Below, piece after piece: positions 34,651 through 49,620 of a stretch of DNA of 64,000 bases. Numbering within the stretch: the stretch's first letter is position 1; each line of letters starts with the position of its first letter. The notes under the pieces were generated by a model. It was given only the letters and a program-made list of their open reading frames with translations, was not told where the DNA came from and did no database searches. The DNA comes from Epiperipatus broadwayi (taxonomy: Eukaryota > Onychophora > Udeonychophora > Euonychophora > Peripatidae). The position numbers and the translations under genes were made by a program. The stretch spans positions 248,001-312,000 of the forward strand of contig JAQFVV010012994.1 of assembly GCA_028023455.1 (NCBI GenBank). Reading direction: 5' to 3'.

Positions 34651-37389
34651 ATAGAAAAATATAACTGTAGACTTTTGAATACAACCAATAAGTGATATTG
34701 CTGATACAAATAAGAGGCATAAATATTTACACTGTGCAAGAAAAATTCTTTAAATTTATTTTTTTTTTGCAAAATATAGACACACATACAAAGCTACTGA
34801 GAATGACACCTGTTCATTTCATAAAATTCTAAGAAATCATAGCATATGAAAATTTTATGTGGAATGATATATCTTTTGTAGCTGTTGTAGGTTAAAGATT
34901 CTTGTAAGCTATGGAGATATTAATTATTCTCTCTTTTTGATTTTTCAAATATAATAGTAAAAAGTAAATATCACATTATCATACTAAAGTTTTATTAGCA
35001 TCATTCTACAGAAAATAGATGAAGAAAACAATTTCCACCAGAATAATCAACTATGGTTGATAAGAATTCATGTTTTTTTTTCCTTTGTTTTAATTAAAAA
35101 TAGGTATACAGTATATTTATTTACAGAATAATAATTGAATGGCTCGATAAATTGATTATGGGTCAAGGCACCTGAAAAAAAAATATCATAAACTTACAAA
35201 GAAGTATTAAAATATTTGAAGAAAATTTTTGTCTCATTTGAATTTGAACCCTAGATCATAAGAGAGTATGCTAACTGTTTAGACCCTTACCAAATATAAT
35301 GACTTATTGAAAATAGGATATATAAGTGTTCATTTCTTAAATAGATTTGAACATTAAACCTCTTAATTTTGTTAAAAGCCTATTTTAGAATCAGATTCTT
35401 AAACTTCATAAATATTCATTATTTATTTTATGAAGAGTTTTTCTTAACCCCTCATTCCGCATTGGAAAACTCTTATCTTTCATAATGTTTACTCAAAAGC
35501 TATTTATTATATTTTATCACATACTTTTATTATTTTGTAAATTCAAGAATGATGAATTTGAATATGCACTAAATTGTTCTCATACAAAGTTTTTGCAATA
35601 CAGAATAAAAAATTAATTAGAGTTTTTAGTTTTCATACAATACTTTTTTAATAATAATAGATATCAGTTTGTTTGTTTTTAAAAATAAATAGAGCAATGC
35701 TTGTACATTATTTTTATAATTCTATAAAGACATTTATCCTAAGGATTTTTTTATGTTTCATAAAAAATTAGAAGTTTGTAACTTGCAAAATTTATTCATG
35801 TGAGCATTGTAAGATATGTACAAGTGTACTGAGTAATGGTTTTTGTTTTGTTTTGTTTTTTACATTTCAGCATTGTGTATATTTGATTGTTAATTAAAGC
35901 ACAAAATGCTATGTATAATAACAATTTTAAATATTACATAATAGTTATTTAAATAAAGTATTTATAATAATATATATATATCTCAACTAATGGTATTTAT
36001 TTTAGAGTGATCAATAATTTCAAATGGTCAACCCATACTTTTTTAGCTTCATTTTTTTGAAGCTGAATTCATTTAATTGTTTAATTTATGTCATAGAATA
36101 TAAAAAAATTATAATAATTTTTATAGCATTTAATATTTTTATTTAATATAAATGTATTTATATAAATTGAAAAGAACTAGGATTATTCTTAAAATTTTTC
36201 AACAATTTTATTTTTAAGACACATAAAGATTTTGGTGTCAATATTTTTACCATTTTGTCTAAATTTAGATAGTTTTCCATTAGAAAATGAAGTCATAGAA
36301 CTCTTTCCGACTGGATTTCTTCAAGGTATGGGCAGGCAATTCAGAATGTAGAATAAAATATTGTAGCCACTTATCAATTTTTTTTTTTTTTTTTGGAGAA
36401 TTCGGTTTCTAATAAAGCTAACATCATCAACAAAAGCTATTGCATTAATGATTTGTTCAACAAGTATAGATAAATAGCTTTGAGAAATCATCATTGATGT
36501 TTATTTATATAGTTATAAAACCATACTACTGTTTACTAATTGATGTTGATTTATTTTAATATTGCATAATGTATATTTTGTGATATAAATCTAACTTATC
36601 TGAGATTAGTTGATTTAATCTATTTTTACTTTTTTTTTTAATCAAGAAAAATTTATTAACATAATCTGTATTAGATTGATATAAAGGTAATTGTATAATT
36701 TTTCCAAATAAATGATCAATAATTGAGAAATATGTTAACTTTCAAATTATTTAATACAAGAAGTAATTACTTCCAATTAGTTGATTTTTTAGTGTCTGCC
36801 AAGAATTCAGTAGTTTGACTCCAACATTCATGTTCTATTCCTAATTTTAATTCTTTTGCCTTTGAGTCAAAGCAGTGTGTGTAAATAAGTTTTCTAACTG
36901 AAGGCTAGTTTGGAAATTGAAACATTAGAATGCTATGACCAGAATGATACTTTGTATCATGCATATATATATATGTGATTGTATATATCAGTGTGAACTT
37001 TTTGAGAAATAATTAATTGTGCAACATTTTTTTAAGAATAACCAAAATTAAATGTATTTTATTTATGATAATTTTTTATAATTGACAATTCATAAAAATA
37101 TGTAAACATTGCAATTTAAAATCTTTTAGTCTTTAAGAAACTGATATCCATTACAAATCAAATATAAAAAAAATCAAGACATTTTTTTAAAAAAAAAAAA
37201 CATTCTTTTAGTAATCTAAGCAAAAAATACGCTGTTGATTCTATTATATTTTTTAAACAATAATTGAGTATTGTATTACTAAATTTCTACTATGATACAA
37301 TATTTGTTAAAACTTACATTATTTATTTTATATTTTCAAAAGAAAACAAAAACTAATTTCAGAATTTTTGCATTCATTTTGATTATTAG

Positions 37390-37452
37390 ATTTACCCAAG
37401 ATCAAATACTTAGAGCTCTTAATAATGAAAGTGCTTGGAATTATTTAAAAGG
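37390..37452 (+). CDS. FNTA: FNTA short exon: NNESAWNYLKG repeat
   Basis: A 63-bp exon encoding FTQDQILRALNNESAWNYLK plus a split Gly. The family hallmark NESAWNYLKG is intact. Acceptor AG is at 37388-37389 and the donor gtaagt at 37453. It starts with the last base of the Lys codon begun in the exon that ends at 25773 and ends GG|T, matching the exon at 46306. Compared with mammalian alpha subunits, the segment before NNESAWN is similar in length but weakly conserved. The exon is small enough to be missed by ORF-based searches. Confidence 0.93.
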
Positions 37453-40041
37453 GTAAGTACTATTTTATTAAATTTGGGAAATTTATTTATTTTTTAATTA
37501 ATAGATGGCAGCACAACATATATTTGTTTGATATTTTTAAGTTGCTTTTTAATGTGTAGATTTAATTTGTTCTTGGATTATTAATATTTTTTGAAAAACA
37601 TTTATTTATACTTTAAAAATTATTTTTTAAATAATAAAAATAAATACTTAAAAATGAAACCTTATTGAATTAAAACTTTGAAAGATTTTATGCTCCACAA
37701 AGACGAAACTAGTTATCTCAAGAGTCTTGAGATAATTTTAGAATATATTTTATTTGTTGTTTTTTTTTCACATTATGAAATGATATATTAGTAATTAGGA
37801 TTGCTAATTTTTTCATGTTTGAATAAAAGGTATTTGCCAAATATCTTTTTTCTTTGAATATTTTATTCAAGTATTAATTTTTAAAAGATATTTTGTGTTA
37901 AGTGTTCATTATATTAGTATACAAAAAATTACAAGTTTCAGCTGTTTTTCCCCTAGTGTATATTCAATCTAAATGTTTGGAAACTCTCTAGTTAGTATAT
38001 TAGCTTATTACATCCATTATCTAGAGTTCAAATCCAAATAAGGCTTGGAGACTTCCTAAGATATAATAGCACCTCATAATAATAATTCTGTTTAACAGCA
38101 TTTTGCTACAATGGTGACTTTTAAATTATACACATGTTTATTTTAGAAGTATATATTTAACATATGACTTTGAATATTATGCCAAATACTATTAAGCATC
38201 AATCTGTTTACAATAATTTTGCCTTAACTAAATGACTTCTATAAAAAGAACACAAGTTTTTATTTTGAGTTTTTTATTTTAATTGAATTATTTTACCATA
38301 GTACAGTATTATTATTATTATTTTTTTTTAATTTACAATATTTAATAAATATGTAAACTTATTTTAAATGTGTCAAAGTAGTTAGAATCAAATAATAATG
38401 AAAACAAGTGAGAGAATACTTTTTCTTAAGCAGCAGTCTGATAGTTTGAGCTGTAAGCTGTTTTTTTTTCTATTATGGTGGGAGATAATAATATTTTTCA
38501 TTTATTAGCAGAAAAGACTTAAATAATAATTTAACTTAACAGCAAAAAAAAAAAACACATGTTAACTCTACTAATTGTAAAATTGATAATTAATAATTAC
38601 AAGTCATTCATTATTTTAAATATTAGAAATATATTTCAAATAATAAGCACTTTTTTATTTACAAAATATGGTAGATAAAAATTTATCCACCATATATTCT
38701 ATTAAATTTGCACAGCATCACCATATAAGAAATAAATCAGGAGTTGACTAGGCTACCTATGATTATTAAATAACTAAATCCACTGCCTTAATATCAGCCA
38801 ACTAAAAAAATAGATTGGATGTCAATCCTTTGTGTTTCCGTGTAAATGTTTTATTTCATATGTGGTAATGCTATGCAAATGTAATACTTATTATTTAACT
38901 TATAATTTGATTGTTTGTAAAATTGAGATGACGTTTTAATTCTTTGTTTAATTAAATGTGATTTCCTAATTGATAGTGCCATATTTATATTTGGTGTTAG
39001 CATTAATCCTATTCCCAAATTTCAATGCAATCAGTTGACTTTGCTTATTTTAATTGGAAGTAGCAAGAATAAAAATCCATTTATTTTTTATTTTTCTGAT
39101 TGTTAAGATGGCAGATTTCTTTAGTTATTTCACAGCTAAAGGTAACTTGGTTTATTCATATTTTAATTCACTACCATATACTCTGCGAATATAACCATTC
39201 AAAGAATATTAAGATTTAATTCATTTTAGAATAAAGGTATATATGTATTTCATAAATCAAGTTAAGCAAAATGTTGTTTTAATTAAGTGCATTAATAAAA
39301 TAATATTATGGTAAAGTAATTTTTGCCCATCCTGTATAATAATAAATATATCAATTTGTTAATATCTGCCTTCATTTCAACTTAACAATGAATATCGTGG
39401 TCTGATTTCTATTTTGCCATTATTGTTAGGTACCACTGGTAGAAAGTAAATATTTAATTGTTTTTGGTTGAAAGTAGTCTGGATTCATTAAGTGAATGTT
39501 GTTTCACTAATTATAAAAAAAACAAAACATGATTTTCAGATGATATAGCTTTCATTATTTGATACTGATATTGTCAAACTATCGACTATTGCTGTTCATG
39601 AGATATATCTATATATTACTATGAGAAGTTGTTAGAAAATACTATTATTGAAGTGTGTTTGCTTAAAGATGAAAAATTATAATATTAATTTTTGACTTAA
39701 CAACTGAATAAGTTGCGAAGCTAGTTATCAGAACTTAAACTTTATAATAAGAAATTATATGATCATTAAGATAAATATGACTTTGATTCGCTGAAAATTT
39801 TTTAATCATGTTTGCAGAGTATAGTTATGTAAATTTGTTGACCAAAATTTTTTTAAGATGACTAAGCAATAGGGTACCATAATTACACATAATATTTTAT
39901 TGTTTTATAATAATAATTTGCTTTTTTTTTTTGCTACTCTGTGTTTTAAAATCTTAGAATTATATCATTATTTTTGAGGAACTTTTTATATCAATAACAT
40001 TATATGATGATTAATATTAGTTTTTTTTCTATTTTTAAAGT

Positions 40042-43000
40042 CATCATCATTATTTTCAACCATTATCTATACACTGCAGGATGAAAGTTTCTTCAAGTTC
40101 AATTCGTCTTCTCCGATCTCTAGCCTCTCTTTTTCACATCATCTCAGCACATTTTTTATTTAATCCATCTATCTCATAGGGGGTCTCTCTGTAAGTCTTT
40201 TACAATCTCTTGGAATCCCATTTAAGATTTTAGCTATCCATCTATTATCATCTCTTCTAAAAATATGTCCAGCCCAACTACATTTCAGTCTCTTAATTTT
40301 TTTCAATGATGTCAGTAACACCTGTTTGTTCCTTGTCTGTGTATTTCATTTTTGCTCTCTTGTTTATTACTCGTAACATACATCTCTCCATACTTCATTG
40401 AGTGGTCTGATGTCTGTATTGCTTCTCTGTTAAGTGTCCAAGTCTCAGATTCATAAATAAGAACTGGTAACACATTTATTAGAAACCTTCCTTTTCGAAC
40501 CTTTTAATGTTAAATTTTTTTTATCAACAGTATTCCAACCAAGTTCAATTGTATGATTAATTTCATTCTTTATGTTTCCATCTGTAATAATAATCTAACC
40601 AAGATATTTGTAGTTGTTAATTTTTTCTAACTCATAATTATCAATTTTTATTTTCTTCTTTTGAGAAAATCCATTTAATATTACTTAGTCTTTTTAACAT
40701 TTACTTTTAATCTTAATTTTTTACTTTCATCTGATAACTCTTGCAACAGTTTCTAAAGCTCTATAGCATTATTTGCAAAAACAACTACATCATCTGCAAA
40801 ATCTAGATGACTTAAATAATCTTCATTTACTTTTATTCCATAAGCTTCCCATTTTAATGCACAAGTTTGGAGATATGGAGTCACTCTGTCATACACCCTT
40901 CTCGGTGTTAATCTTTTTAGTATCATTATGTAATCTAATTGTTGCTGATGCATTTTTATAAATATTCTTCAGAATATGACAATATCCTGGGTTTATACGA
41001 TGATGGTCCAATGCTTTAATCACTGAAAAATGCTTACGGAATCAAATGCCATTTCATAATCTACAAACCAAAGCAACTCATACTCATTGGTCTTTCCTAT
41101 AACTTTCTCAATAATTGGTTATGATCCATAGTACTAAAAGCACTTTTAAATCCAGCTTGTTTTTTTGGTTGGTTAAAATCCCAAGTTTATTGTAGATGAG
41201 TTGTAATTATTTTTGTAATAATTTTGTATAGAACTGATAAAAGACATAGATCTGTAATTTCAAATATCTTTTTATCACCTTTTTTAAATATTAATAGTAA
41301 TACAGCATTCTTCCAATCATCTGGTACATTTTCATCATTTAGACATTTGGTGTATAGCTTTGCCAAAAAATTTTCTATTTCTACTTTTTTTAAGATATCA
41401 ATTATAATTCCACCATTATCTGGAACTTTTCCTTCATAAATTTAATTTCATGTTTCATTTTTTTATTTAAAATCCTGGGCAATTCAGAAGATATGGTAAT
41501 TATAGAAGATACTTTTCATTGTTCTTTATTGCTATATAATTCTTGATAGAACTTTTCGTTGTTCTTTATTGCTATATAATTCTTGATAGAACTCTACCAC
41601 ACATTTCGTGATTGTCATCTCTCTTTTTAGTAATGGTTCTTTCTTTTTTTTATTATTGCAGAAATAAGTTTCTTATCACTACCAATATGTTGTATTCTTG
41701 AGATTTTTATTCTCTTTTACAGATTTCCTTGCTAGTTGACAATTATACTTTCTTACATCATTATCGATTCTTTTTGTACCATTTTACAAAATTCAAGATA
41801 TTCAATCCTGCTTAATGCCTCATTTGTATACATTTTCTTATTCCTTCTTTTCTTCATAAATTGTCTTGTCTCAGTAGAAATTTTACTGATAAATTGCTAC
41901 TTTTTTGTACCAGCTATTTTTATTGCTGTTTTTAAAAGTGATCTTCCGGATGATTTTGTTCAAATCTGAATCATGTTCAAAATACATTTGAAAACGATTT
42001 GCAAGTTCTAATTTAAATTCATTGGAATATTTCTGATGATTAGAAATATCAACCATGACTATTGTTTTTCTTAATAATTATTATCTCTCATTTTGCATTA
42101 ACATGTATCTTACATTTTACTAATTAATGATCACTTCCTGTGTTGAATTTATTAAGAACATTACAATCTTGAAATAGAAATTCATATTTTCTGTTACTCA
42201 AAGTAAAATCTATTTCTGTTGTACCTTCATTTAGATGCCTCCATGTCCATTTCCATTTTTATCAAAAAAAACCCAATGAAATTCATAATATAAAGTTGTT
42301 GTTTTTTTCTACAAAGTCCAGAAGTCTATGATCTCTCATTTCTATCATTATAACCAAATTTACCTACATCACTTTTATTTTTAAACTTTTTACCAGTTTT
42401 AGCATTATAGTCTCTCATGATAAATTTTTAAATTTTGTTTTGTTTGATCAAAAGTCTTTTGTACATCCATATAAAAATTGTCTAATTCAATATCTCAATG
42501 AGAACTTGTTGTGGTATAAACCTGAATTATCTGCATTTGATATCAGCTATTAATCCACCATCAGTCTCCACAATATTGTTCTTCTCACTTGTTATTTATA
42601 ATGAATTCCACTTCACTTGGGACTTTCAATATTTGTGCCATGATAGTACAGTACGTGTCTACTTTTAAATCAATTGTCTCTTCACTTTTTCTTCTAACTT
42701 CACAGAGTCCAATAATGTCTCATTTAATATGAGACAGTTTTTCTTCCAATTCTTGCAATTTTCTTTCACTTGAAAGTGATTTGCAATTGTAAGTATCTAA
42801 ATAAACTATCATCAAATTGGAAGGGGGAGTCTACAACCAATAAATTTTTAGCACCCTCAACTTTTGGTCACACCTGCTACCTTGGCTAGTGGCTTTCAAC
42901 TTGCTGGGATTAAGGGCGATGGTATATTTTTGTCTCTCATGGTTGTAAATATTTATTAGGAAAAAAAATTCATTTATACCTATATTCATACTGTCTTCAA

Positions 43001-43297
43001 GAAAACTCATTTGATTACAGTTAAGAGCTATCAGGCAACTGAGAAGAAAGGCCATGGTGTTTTTTGTTCTTATACCCTGAGGTAAAAGCCAATAAACTTA
43101 CCACACTAGCTAGTGCATGTTGGTGAACAGTCTATCCTTGTGCATATGCTATATGAATAATCACATAGTAATAACAGTTGCAACAACAAAAACGTATGGA
43201 GCGACAATAATAATTTGCCCTGCTCCGTTCTTTTAAGACCTCTGAGAGGAACAAAAGGATCTCCGTTCAGTTAACATCAAATTCTTTTCTGCAGCCA
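40042..43297 (-). mobile_element. RTE-type LINE, near full length, antisense, decayed
   Basis: Read on the minus strand it begins ATGGCTGCAGAAA (43297), the same start as the sense copy at 50664. It ends in ATGATGATGA-like sequence (40042), the simple tail usual for RTE elements. The endonuclease covers about 42.8-41.9 kb and the reverse transcriptase about 41.5-40.4 kb. Two units of a 42-bp tandem duplication lie at 41518-41602. Stops and frameshifts occur throughout. Homologues of this ORF appear in databases as craniofacial development protein 2-like, a misnomer for RTE endonuclease. Confidence 0.75.
40753..40953 (-). pseudogene. RTE reverse transcriptase fragment with FADD motif
   Basis: Frame starting MHQQQLDYI and holding ALKWEAYGIKVNEDYLSHL then DFADDVVVFANNAIEL. 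FADD at about 40789-40800 is motif C, the catalytic Asp pair. Sequence for motif B (the VRQGD-type stretch) is altered to VYDRVTPYLQT. It is part of the element at 40042-43297 and is not a separate gene. Confidence 0.8.
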
Positions 43298-44439
43298 TTT
43301 TTTTAAGTACAATTTTATTAATTCAAACTATGTAATTATTTTATTTGTCAATATGTTAATTTATTTTTTTGTCATTAATTATGTGATTTTATAGTGTCTA
43401 TTAGCAATACTCAAATTAAAAATGTTTATAAAATTAGTATTAAGATAAAATAGATAGAACTTCAAATAATATTAATTTTGAATTTGTGGATATAGCTAAT
43501 TTTATTTTGAAAAAAAAAGTTGTCAGTAGTGTTGAATTTATTGGGATTAATTGTAAAAAAAAATAACATTTGGGAATATTTATAATGACAGTTTTATCGA
43601 AAATAGTAGTTAAATTAAATAAAGAGTCTAATAATTAATGAATATTATTCTAATACTCACTGAGTTTAAATAGGGTATATAATGTACATTGTGTCTAATG
43701 GGAATAATAAGTCTGATTTTGCATAAAGTAAATTGACATAAAAAAAAGTGAACTATTAAATGGGAAATGATTAATTTTTAAGGCTGATGTGAAGCAATAA
43801 TAGTCAGGTTATCTAAGTAGTTGGTCAACTTGGAATATTATACAAGATCATAATTGAGAAGGTGAACCCTAAAATATCTATTAAAAGCAATCATATATGG
43901 TGAAATTAGGGGGGGAGGGACAATTCAATTTATATATATATATATGTAATTTATTAAATATTTAATTATAAAATAGTTTTTAAAAGTTAAACTATTCTTT
44001 TTTGTTTTACAAAATCTTCAATTTTTTTATAAATGTTTTTTTGTTTGAAAGTATAAATACAATATAAAAATTTATTTTTTTAATTTTTAACTTTATATTG
44101 AAATAATGACTATTAAATATAAGGCACTATAAATATGTAATATTAGAATTTAATAAACTTGCAAATAATTATCTTTTGTATCAGTATAATTTACTAATCA
44201 GATGAATAATGAATTTGCTTTAATCCAATCTCTCAAGATTTTACATAAATAATGAATTAGTTAATGATGTCTTGTAGGAATGAATCACTCTATTAAAGCA
44301 TTATTTTCAAGTTTTTTAAAATTTGACTTGTAACAGTGTGTGCAGTTGAAGATTATTAATTCATAAATATTATTGGAAAAGTTTATTCAAATAATTTTTT
44401 TACATATTTTATATTATAGGGATTTTATTAGATCATTAT

Positions 44440-44912
44440 AGGTCATCATTTTCAACTCTTATCAGCCCATCACAAGATGGACATTTCTCTAAGTTTAATC
44501 CAATTTCTCCAATCCAAAGTTCTTATTTCATTTATCTATCTCATATGTGATCTCTTTCTATGTCATTTAAATCTCTTGGGATTCAGTTTAAGACTTTAAT
44601 TATCATCTATTATCATCTTTTATAGCAAGCAATATGTTCAGCCCAGCTTCATTTCAGTCTTGATTCTTTCAGTGTATCAGTAATACTTGTTTGTTCTCTG
44701 TTCTCTTGCTCAAGTATTTCACTTTTGATCCTTCCTGTTTCATCTCTCCATACTTTGTTAAATGGTCTAAAGTTTGAATTGTTTATCTATTTACTTTCAG
44801 ATCCACAAAAACTGATAAAACACATCTAGTAACAACTTTCCATTTCAAACATATAGATATAATTTCTTTTATTATTTAATTATTTCTACCTAAAGTACTC
44901 CATTCACGTTTT
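44440..44912 (-). mobile_element. RTE LINE, 5'-truncated 3' tail, antisense
   Basis: About 470 bp aligning with 40042-40550 (TCATCATTTTCAACTCTTAT, CTTGGGATTCAGTTTAAGA, CAGCCCAGCTTCATTTCAGT). It covers only the last part of ORF2 and the tail, the usual form of a 5'-truncated LINE insertion. Confidence 0.75.
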
Positions 44913-46305
44913 TTTTTTAATATGCATATTAAAAAATAATATGGTTTATATTTTTGAATAAGTTCTTAATAATTTATTTTCAATTTGTTAAATATGAGAT
45001 GAATTATTAATCATACATATAAATCATTTTAGACATTCAACAAAATATTATATAGGCTATTAGGAATATCTTTGAAGTACTATATACCATCTCAGCATAA
45101 TTTGCTATTACTTTGTGAAAATAATTCAAAAATTCTTCTAGTAGGACAAAATATTGTATAGGCTATAATGAATATCTTTGAACTGTTATCATACTATACT
45201 GGAAAACACTGTTATAACATCTTGTTTACATAATACAAAGATTGTTTCCATTAGTTCTTATAGCAGAGATCGCTTCATTTTAAAAGCACTAAATATGCTA
45301 TAAAATATACCAGCTAGAATAAATAAATACTTGATTTTATCATTTTTTATAATAATAAAAAAATGCATAAAATATGATACATAAGAAAGTGTTATTTAAA
45401 AAAAGGCAAAAGATATAATTATATTGATCTATGTTTTCATAGATTGCAAATCATTGATTTGACAGCATTAAAAATAGTCTATCTTACTGATCATATACTT
45501 TTTATCTGTCAGGGTATAGTCAAACATGATGGAAAGATTTAGAATTCAGTTTATTTAACTATTTTGTATGTGTGTGTGTGTGTTTTCTCCTGAAGATTAA
45601 TAAAATCTCTAAAAACTTTTTGAGTTTTTTTTTTTTTTACAATATGATATTAATTTGAAAGTGATGTGTATTTTATTTTTTTGAAATCCTCACGATCTTC
45701 AGTTAAAATAACTTTGGCTGGTATATCTATTACTTAATTTAATTTTTTCATTGCTTTCTTTTTAAAGTTGAGTAAATTGCTTTTAGCAATTCTTTTTGAC
45801 ATTCTGGAATTTTCAAAACTGGTTTTAGACAAATTAAATTAATTAGATCAATTTAATTAAGTTATTCTCAGTAAATGAGAACATTTGATAAAATTTACTA
45901 TAGTTGTTTAATAGTGATGTATATTACTTCAATTTTTTTTTTCTTAATAATAAAAGTTGTCAAGTGAAATTAAAAATTTAAAGGAATTTTTAATTAATCA
46001 TGAATATGGTTTTCTTTTTCCAATTCTTATTTTTGAAATATTATACCATTATTTTAAATAAAATTTAATTATTTATAGTAACTGATTGGCTTTGATCTAA
46101 ATAACTTAAGCTCTCAAATTTGTCATTTTGTTGCTATAATAAATTGCACAGAACTGTACTATGAATTTTTTTTTTTTCTGTTTAATTAAAATAATAATTA
46201 TTATTGCAAATAATATATACATGAATATTATCTGTTTAGTGATATAAAACTGATTTATAATTCATTTTTATAATCTTATTTCTTTTCTTTCTTTTTTTTT
46301 TTTAG

Positions 46306-46480
46306 TATTTTAGTTGAGAAGGAAATAAATAATTATCCTAATATCCAGGATTTCTGCAAGAAACTCTATGAAAGTGGTTGCCGATCTCCTTACTTATTAT
46401 GCTTTATGCTTGATATTCAAGAAGAAATGCTGGAACTACAAATCAATGATAGAAAAACTGTTCTTGATACTGCATTGAAT
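46306..46480 (+). CDS. FNTA: FNTA exon: C-terminal helical repeats
   Basis: Encodes GILVEKEINNYPNIQDF through SPYLLCFMLDIQEEML to VLDTALN (58 codons plus the split Gly). It aligns in order and length with the mammalian GILQDRGLSKYPNLLNQL...SPYLIAFLVDIYEDML...ILNKALE stretch. The acceptor follows a long T tract (AG at 46304-46305). The donor is GTAAAT at 46481, weaker than the others, and leaves the frame at phase 0 for the last exon. No stop codon or frameshift is seen. Confidence 0.93.
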
Positions 46481-46924
46481 GTAAATAAATATATATATAT
46501 TAATCAATTTTTTTTATTTTAATTAATTATAATGATTATGTTTGGTTTTATTAGTACTATTTTTTATGATTTATGTATATCCTTTACTTTGCAAACTTAA
46601 AAAGCATATAAACAGGCAATTGTAAAACTGATTTCAAAATTATATGGAGCAGTGCATTTGCTCTTAAGGACAAAGGAAGATTAAAGCAACTCTAATATTA
46701 ATTAAATACATATTACAGGTATTTGAAAGAAAACACTTTTAAAAATACTTTTTTGATGCTTAGTAAATTTGAGCAGATATATATCAAATTGTTAATAAAG
46801 TACTTGCCAAATTAACTCTTCAGTATTGTATAATATAGTAGAATATAGTTCAGTGATTAAAATTATGGCAGTATTTGATTTTTATCATATATCTATCTAA
46901 ATAACTTTTGAAGTACATCTCTAA

Positions 46925-49620
46925 TTTTTATAGTCATCATCATTTTTATTATAGTAGCAAATTTTTTTATTTTTCATCCATGCTCTTTTCTTTTATAATC
47001 TCTTGGATTCCAGCTTAAGATTTTATCTGGCCATCATTATGATCTCTTCTAGAAATATATCCATCTATCTCAGTTTTATTCTTTTAACTTTTTTAATGAT
47101 GTCAGTGATATTTGTTTGTTCTCTCCATATATTTTATTTTCACTCTCTTCTTGTTACTTTTAACGTACATCTCTACATATTTTGTTGAATGATATGAAGT
47201 ATTTATATAGCTTTCTGTTAAATGTTTAAATTTTAAATCTATATCTAAAAATTGGCAAATCACATCTATTAAAAATATTTATTTTCAAACATATAAGCTT
47301 ATTTCCTTTTAATATTAAGTTATTTTTATAAAAAAAAATGCTGCATCCAAGTTTAATTCTACGGTTAATTTCATTCATTATGTTTTCATTTATATTAATA
47401 ATCTGATCGTGATATTTGCAGTTGTTATCTTCTAATTCATGTTTATCATTCTTTATTCTCTTTTTGTGAAATTCTATTGAAATATTACTTTAATCTATTT
47501 AGCATTTGTTTTTAGTCTTACTTTCTTACTTTTATTTGCTAAATTTCCAACATTTCCTAATACTCTAAAACATTATTTGAAAAACAGTCCCATCATCATA
47601 TAATTTAAATAAGATCCATGTATTCTTACTCTCTTAATTTTCTATTTTAATCTACAAACTATTTTTTGCAAAACTGATTTTCGAGATATTGAAATCTTAT
47701 CATTCACATTTATTATTATTAATTTTCTTAGTATCACTCATATAATCTAATTACTACTGTTGAATTCTGATAAATATTCTTCAAAATATAACATCTTAAT
47801 GGTCCACTGTGGGAATGCTTATTAAATCAAATGGCTTATCAAATCTACAAATCTAAAGTGTAATTGCAACTCATATTTATTGATATTTTTTATAATTTCT
47901 TTTAATGCTTGAATGTAATTCACTTTGCTAAAACCACTTTTAAATTCAGCATGTTCTTTTGGTTAATTTAAGTTCAAAGTTTGCTGTAAACAAATTGTAT
48001 TTATTTTGTTAAAGCTTGTTTACAACTGGTATGTTTGTAATTTTTAATATCATCTATATTATCTTTCAAAAAATATCAATATGTTTTTCCAACTATCTGG
48101 TAATCTTTATCATTTAGACATTTGGAATATAATTTTACCAAAAATTTTTCAATTTTTTTTATCTACTTCTAAAATATCAATAATTATTGCATCATTTCCC
48201 AGAGCTTTTCCCTTCTTCCTAGATTTAATTGCATATCTCATCTCTTCATTTAAAATATTTATCATTCAGAAAATGTTGTAACTGTAGAAGTTACTTTGTT
48301 TTTTTTGTTGTTGTTGTTCTTTATTATTTTATACTTCATAGAATTCTTTCACACATTTCCTTACAATTATATTTTTTTTTTGTGTGTCATTCTACAGAAT
48401 CCCATTATTTAGTTTTTTTAATAGATCATTTTTAAATATTTTTATTTTTTTCTTACATTGGCTTGTCTCATTTGAAAATTCATAGGTTAATTGCTGATTT
48501 TTTAAAACCATCTTAGTCATATTTTTAATAGAATGTCATTTATTTTTTATTGATCTCTGTCAAGTTTGAACTATCTTTAAAATCTGTTAATATTGTAAAG
48601 TGATTTGCGAATTTTAATTTAAATGCATTGGTTTCTGAAGGTTATAAATATCATTGGTTAACACTATCTTTAACTTAATATCTTAACAGCTCACTAATCA
48701 ATGATTGCTATCTTATCTTAAATCCATTGAGAACATTACAATATTGCAGTATATATTTTCTGTTAGTTAAAAAAATAATCCATTTTAAATTTAGCCTTCA
48801 TTTGGACATTTTCATATCCCCTTTTTTTTTTAGTATTTTTTTTTTTAAAGAAATCATCATATATAATTTTTTTTGTTCTGAAAATTCCATAAATCTGTAG
48901 CCTCTCATGTCTGCCATCATAATCATATTTTTCCATAGCACTTTCATTTTTTAATCATTTTCTCATTCTAGTATTAAAATCTTAAAATGACAAATTTAAA
49001 ATGTTTAATTAGATCAAAAATATTTTGTACATCTGTATAAAAATTCTCTTCTTCATTACAACAAGAACTTATTGGGATATAAAGTTGAATTATCTATATT
49101 TGGTATCTTCTATTAAGTTGAATAATTATTTATATTATTATTTTCCACATTGTTAGATTTTTTTTTTTTACTTTTTATTTATAATGAATCTCAGACCACT
49201 TGTGCTTTCAATATTTTTTCTTTGTAATAAAGTAAATGTCCACTTTTTAAATTAAGTGTATCTTCACTGTTTCTTTTAAGTTCATATATTATGTATGTCT
49301 TCTTTCAATTCAAGAAATTTTCCTTCACTTGAAAGTGATCTGCAGTTTTAAAAGGTGATCATAGAATGACAGTCTTGGAGATTTTTAGCCTTCTCTGTTT
49401 TCAGTTACAAATTATTTCTTTGACTGATGACTTTATAATCTGTTGAGAATAGGATCATAATTTAGTTTTGTCTCGTGATGTTCACATTTTTTAAAAAAAA
49501 ATCAGGATGTATATATATCCCGTTACAATATATTCATTCTGCCTTCAAGAAAACCCAACTGATTTTATAGTCAAGAATTATCAGGTAACTGTGAAAAAGG
49601 TCATGTCTTAAACTTGGAGA
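46925..49620 (-). mobile_element. RTE-type LINE remnant, antisense, heavily decayed
   Basis: Follows the order of the copy at 40.04-43.30 kb from the 3' tail (tagtcatcatcatttttatt) through CTCTTGGATTCCAGCTTAAG near 47000 to CTTCACTTGAAAGTGATCTG near 49325 and CTTCAAGAAAACCCAACTG near 49540. Many small deletions and T-rich expansions make it the oldest-looking RTE copy here. Confidence 0.7.

Larger units (their letters stand above)
25774..37389 (+). other. FNTA intron, 11.6 kb
   Basis: Lies between the exons ending ATCAA and starting ATTTACC. It holds the satellite repeats at 26.8 and 28.8 kb, the CR1-like LINE (27.07-30.6 kb), the GC-richer block at 30.74-33.19 kb, a (CA)9 run at 33197-33214 and a diverged 174-bp tandem repeat near 34.4 kb. 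The rest, 25.8-26.7 and 34.7-37.4 kb, is simple AT-rich sequence with no gene that I can see. Confidence 0.85.
37453..46305 (+). other. FNTA intron, 8.9 kb
   Basis: Holds an antisense RTE LINE at 40.04-43.30 kb, an antisense RTE tail at 44.44-44.91 kb, a short two-unit repeat near 45.04-45.19 kb and a TG run at 45569-45582. The remaining parts, 37.5-40.0, 43.3-44.4 and 45.2-46.3 kb, are AT-rich with no gene seen. Confidence 0.85.
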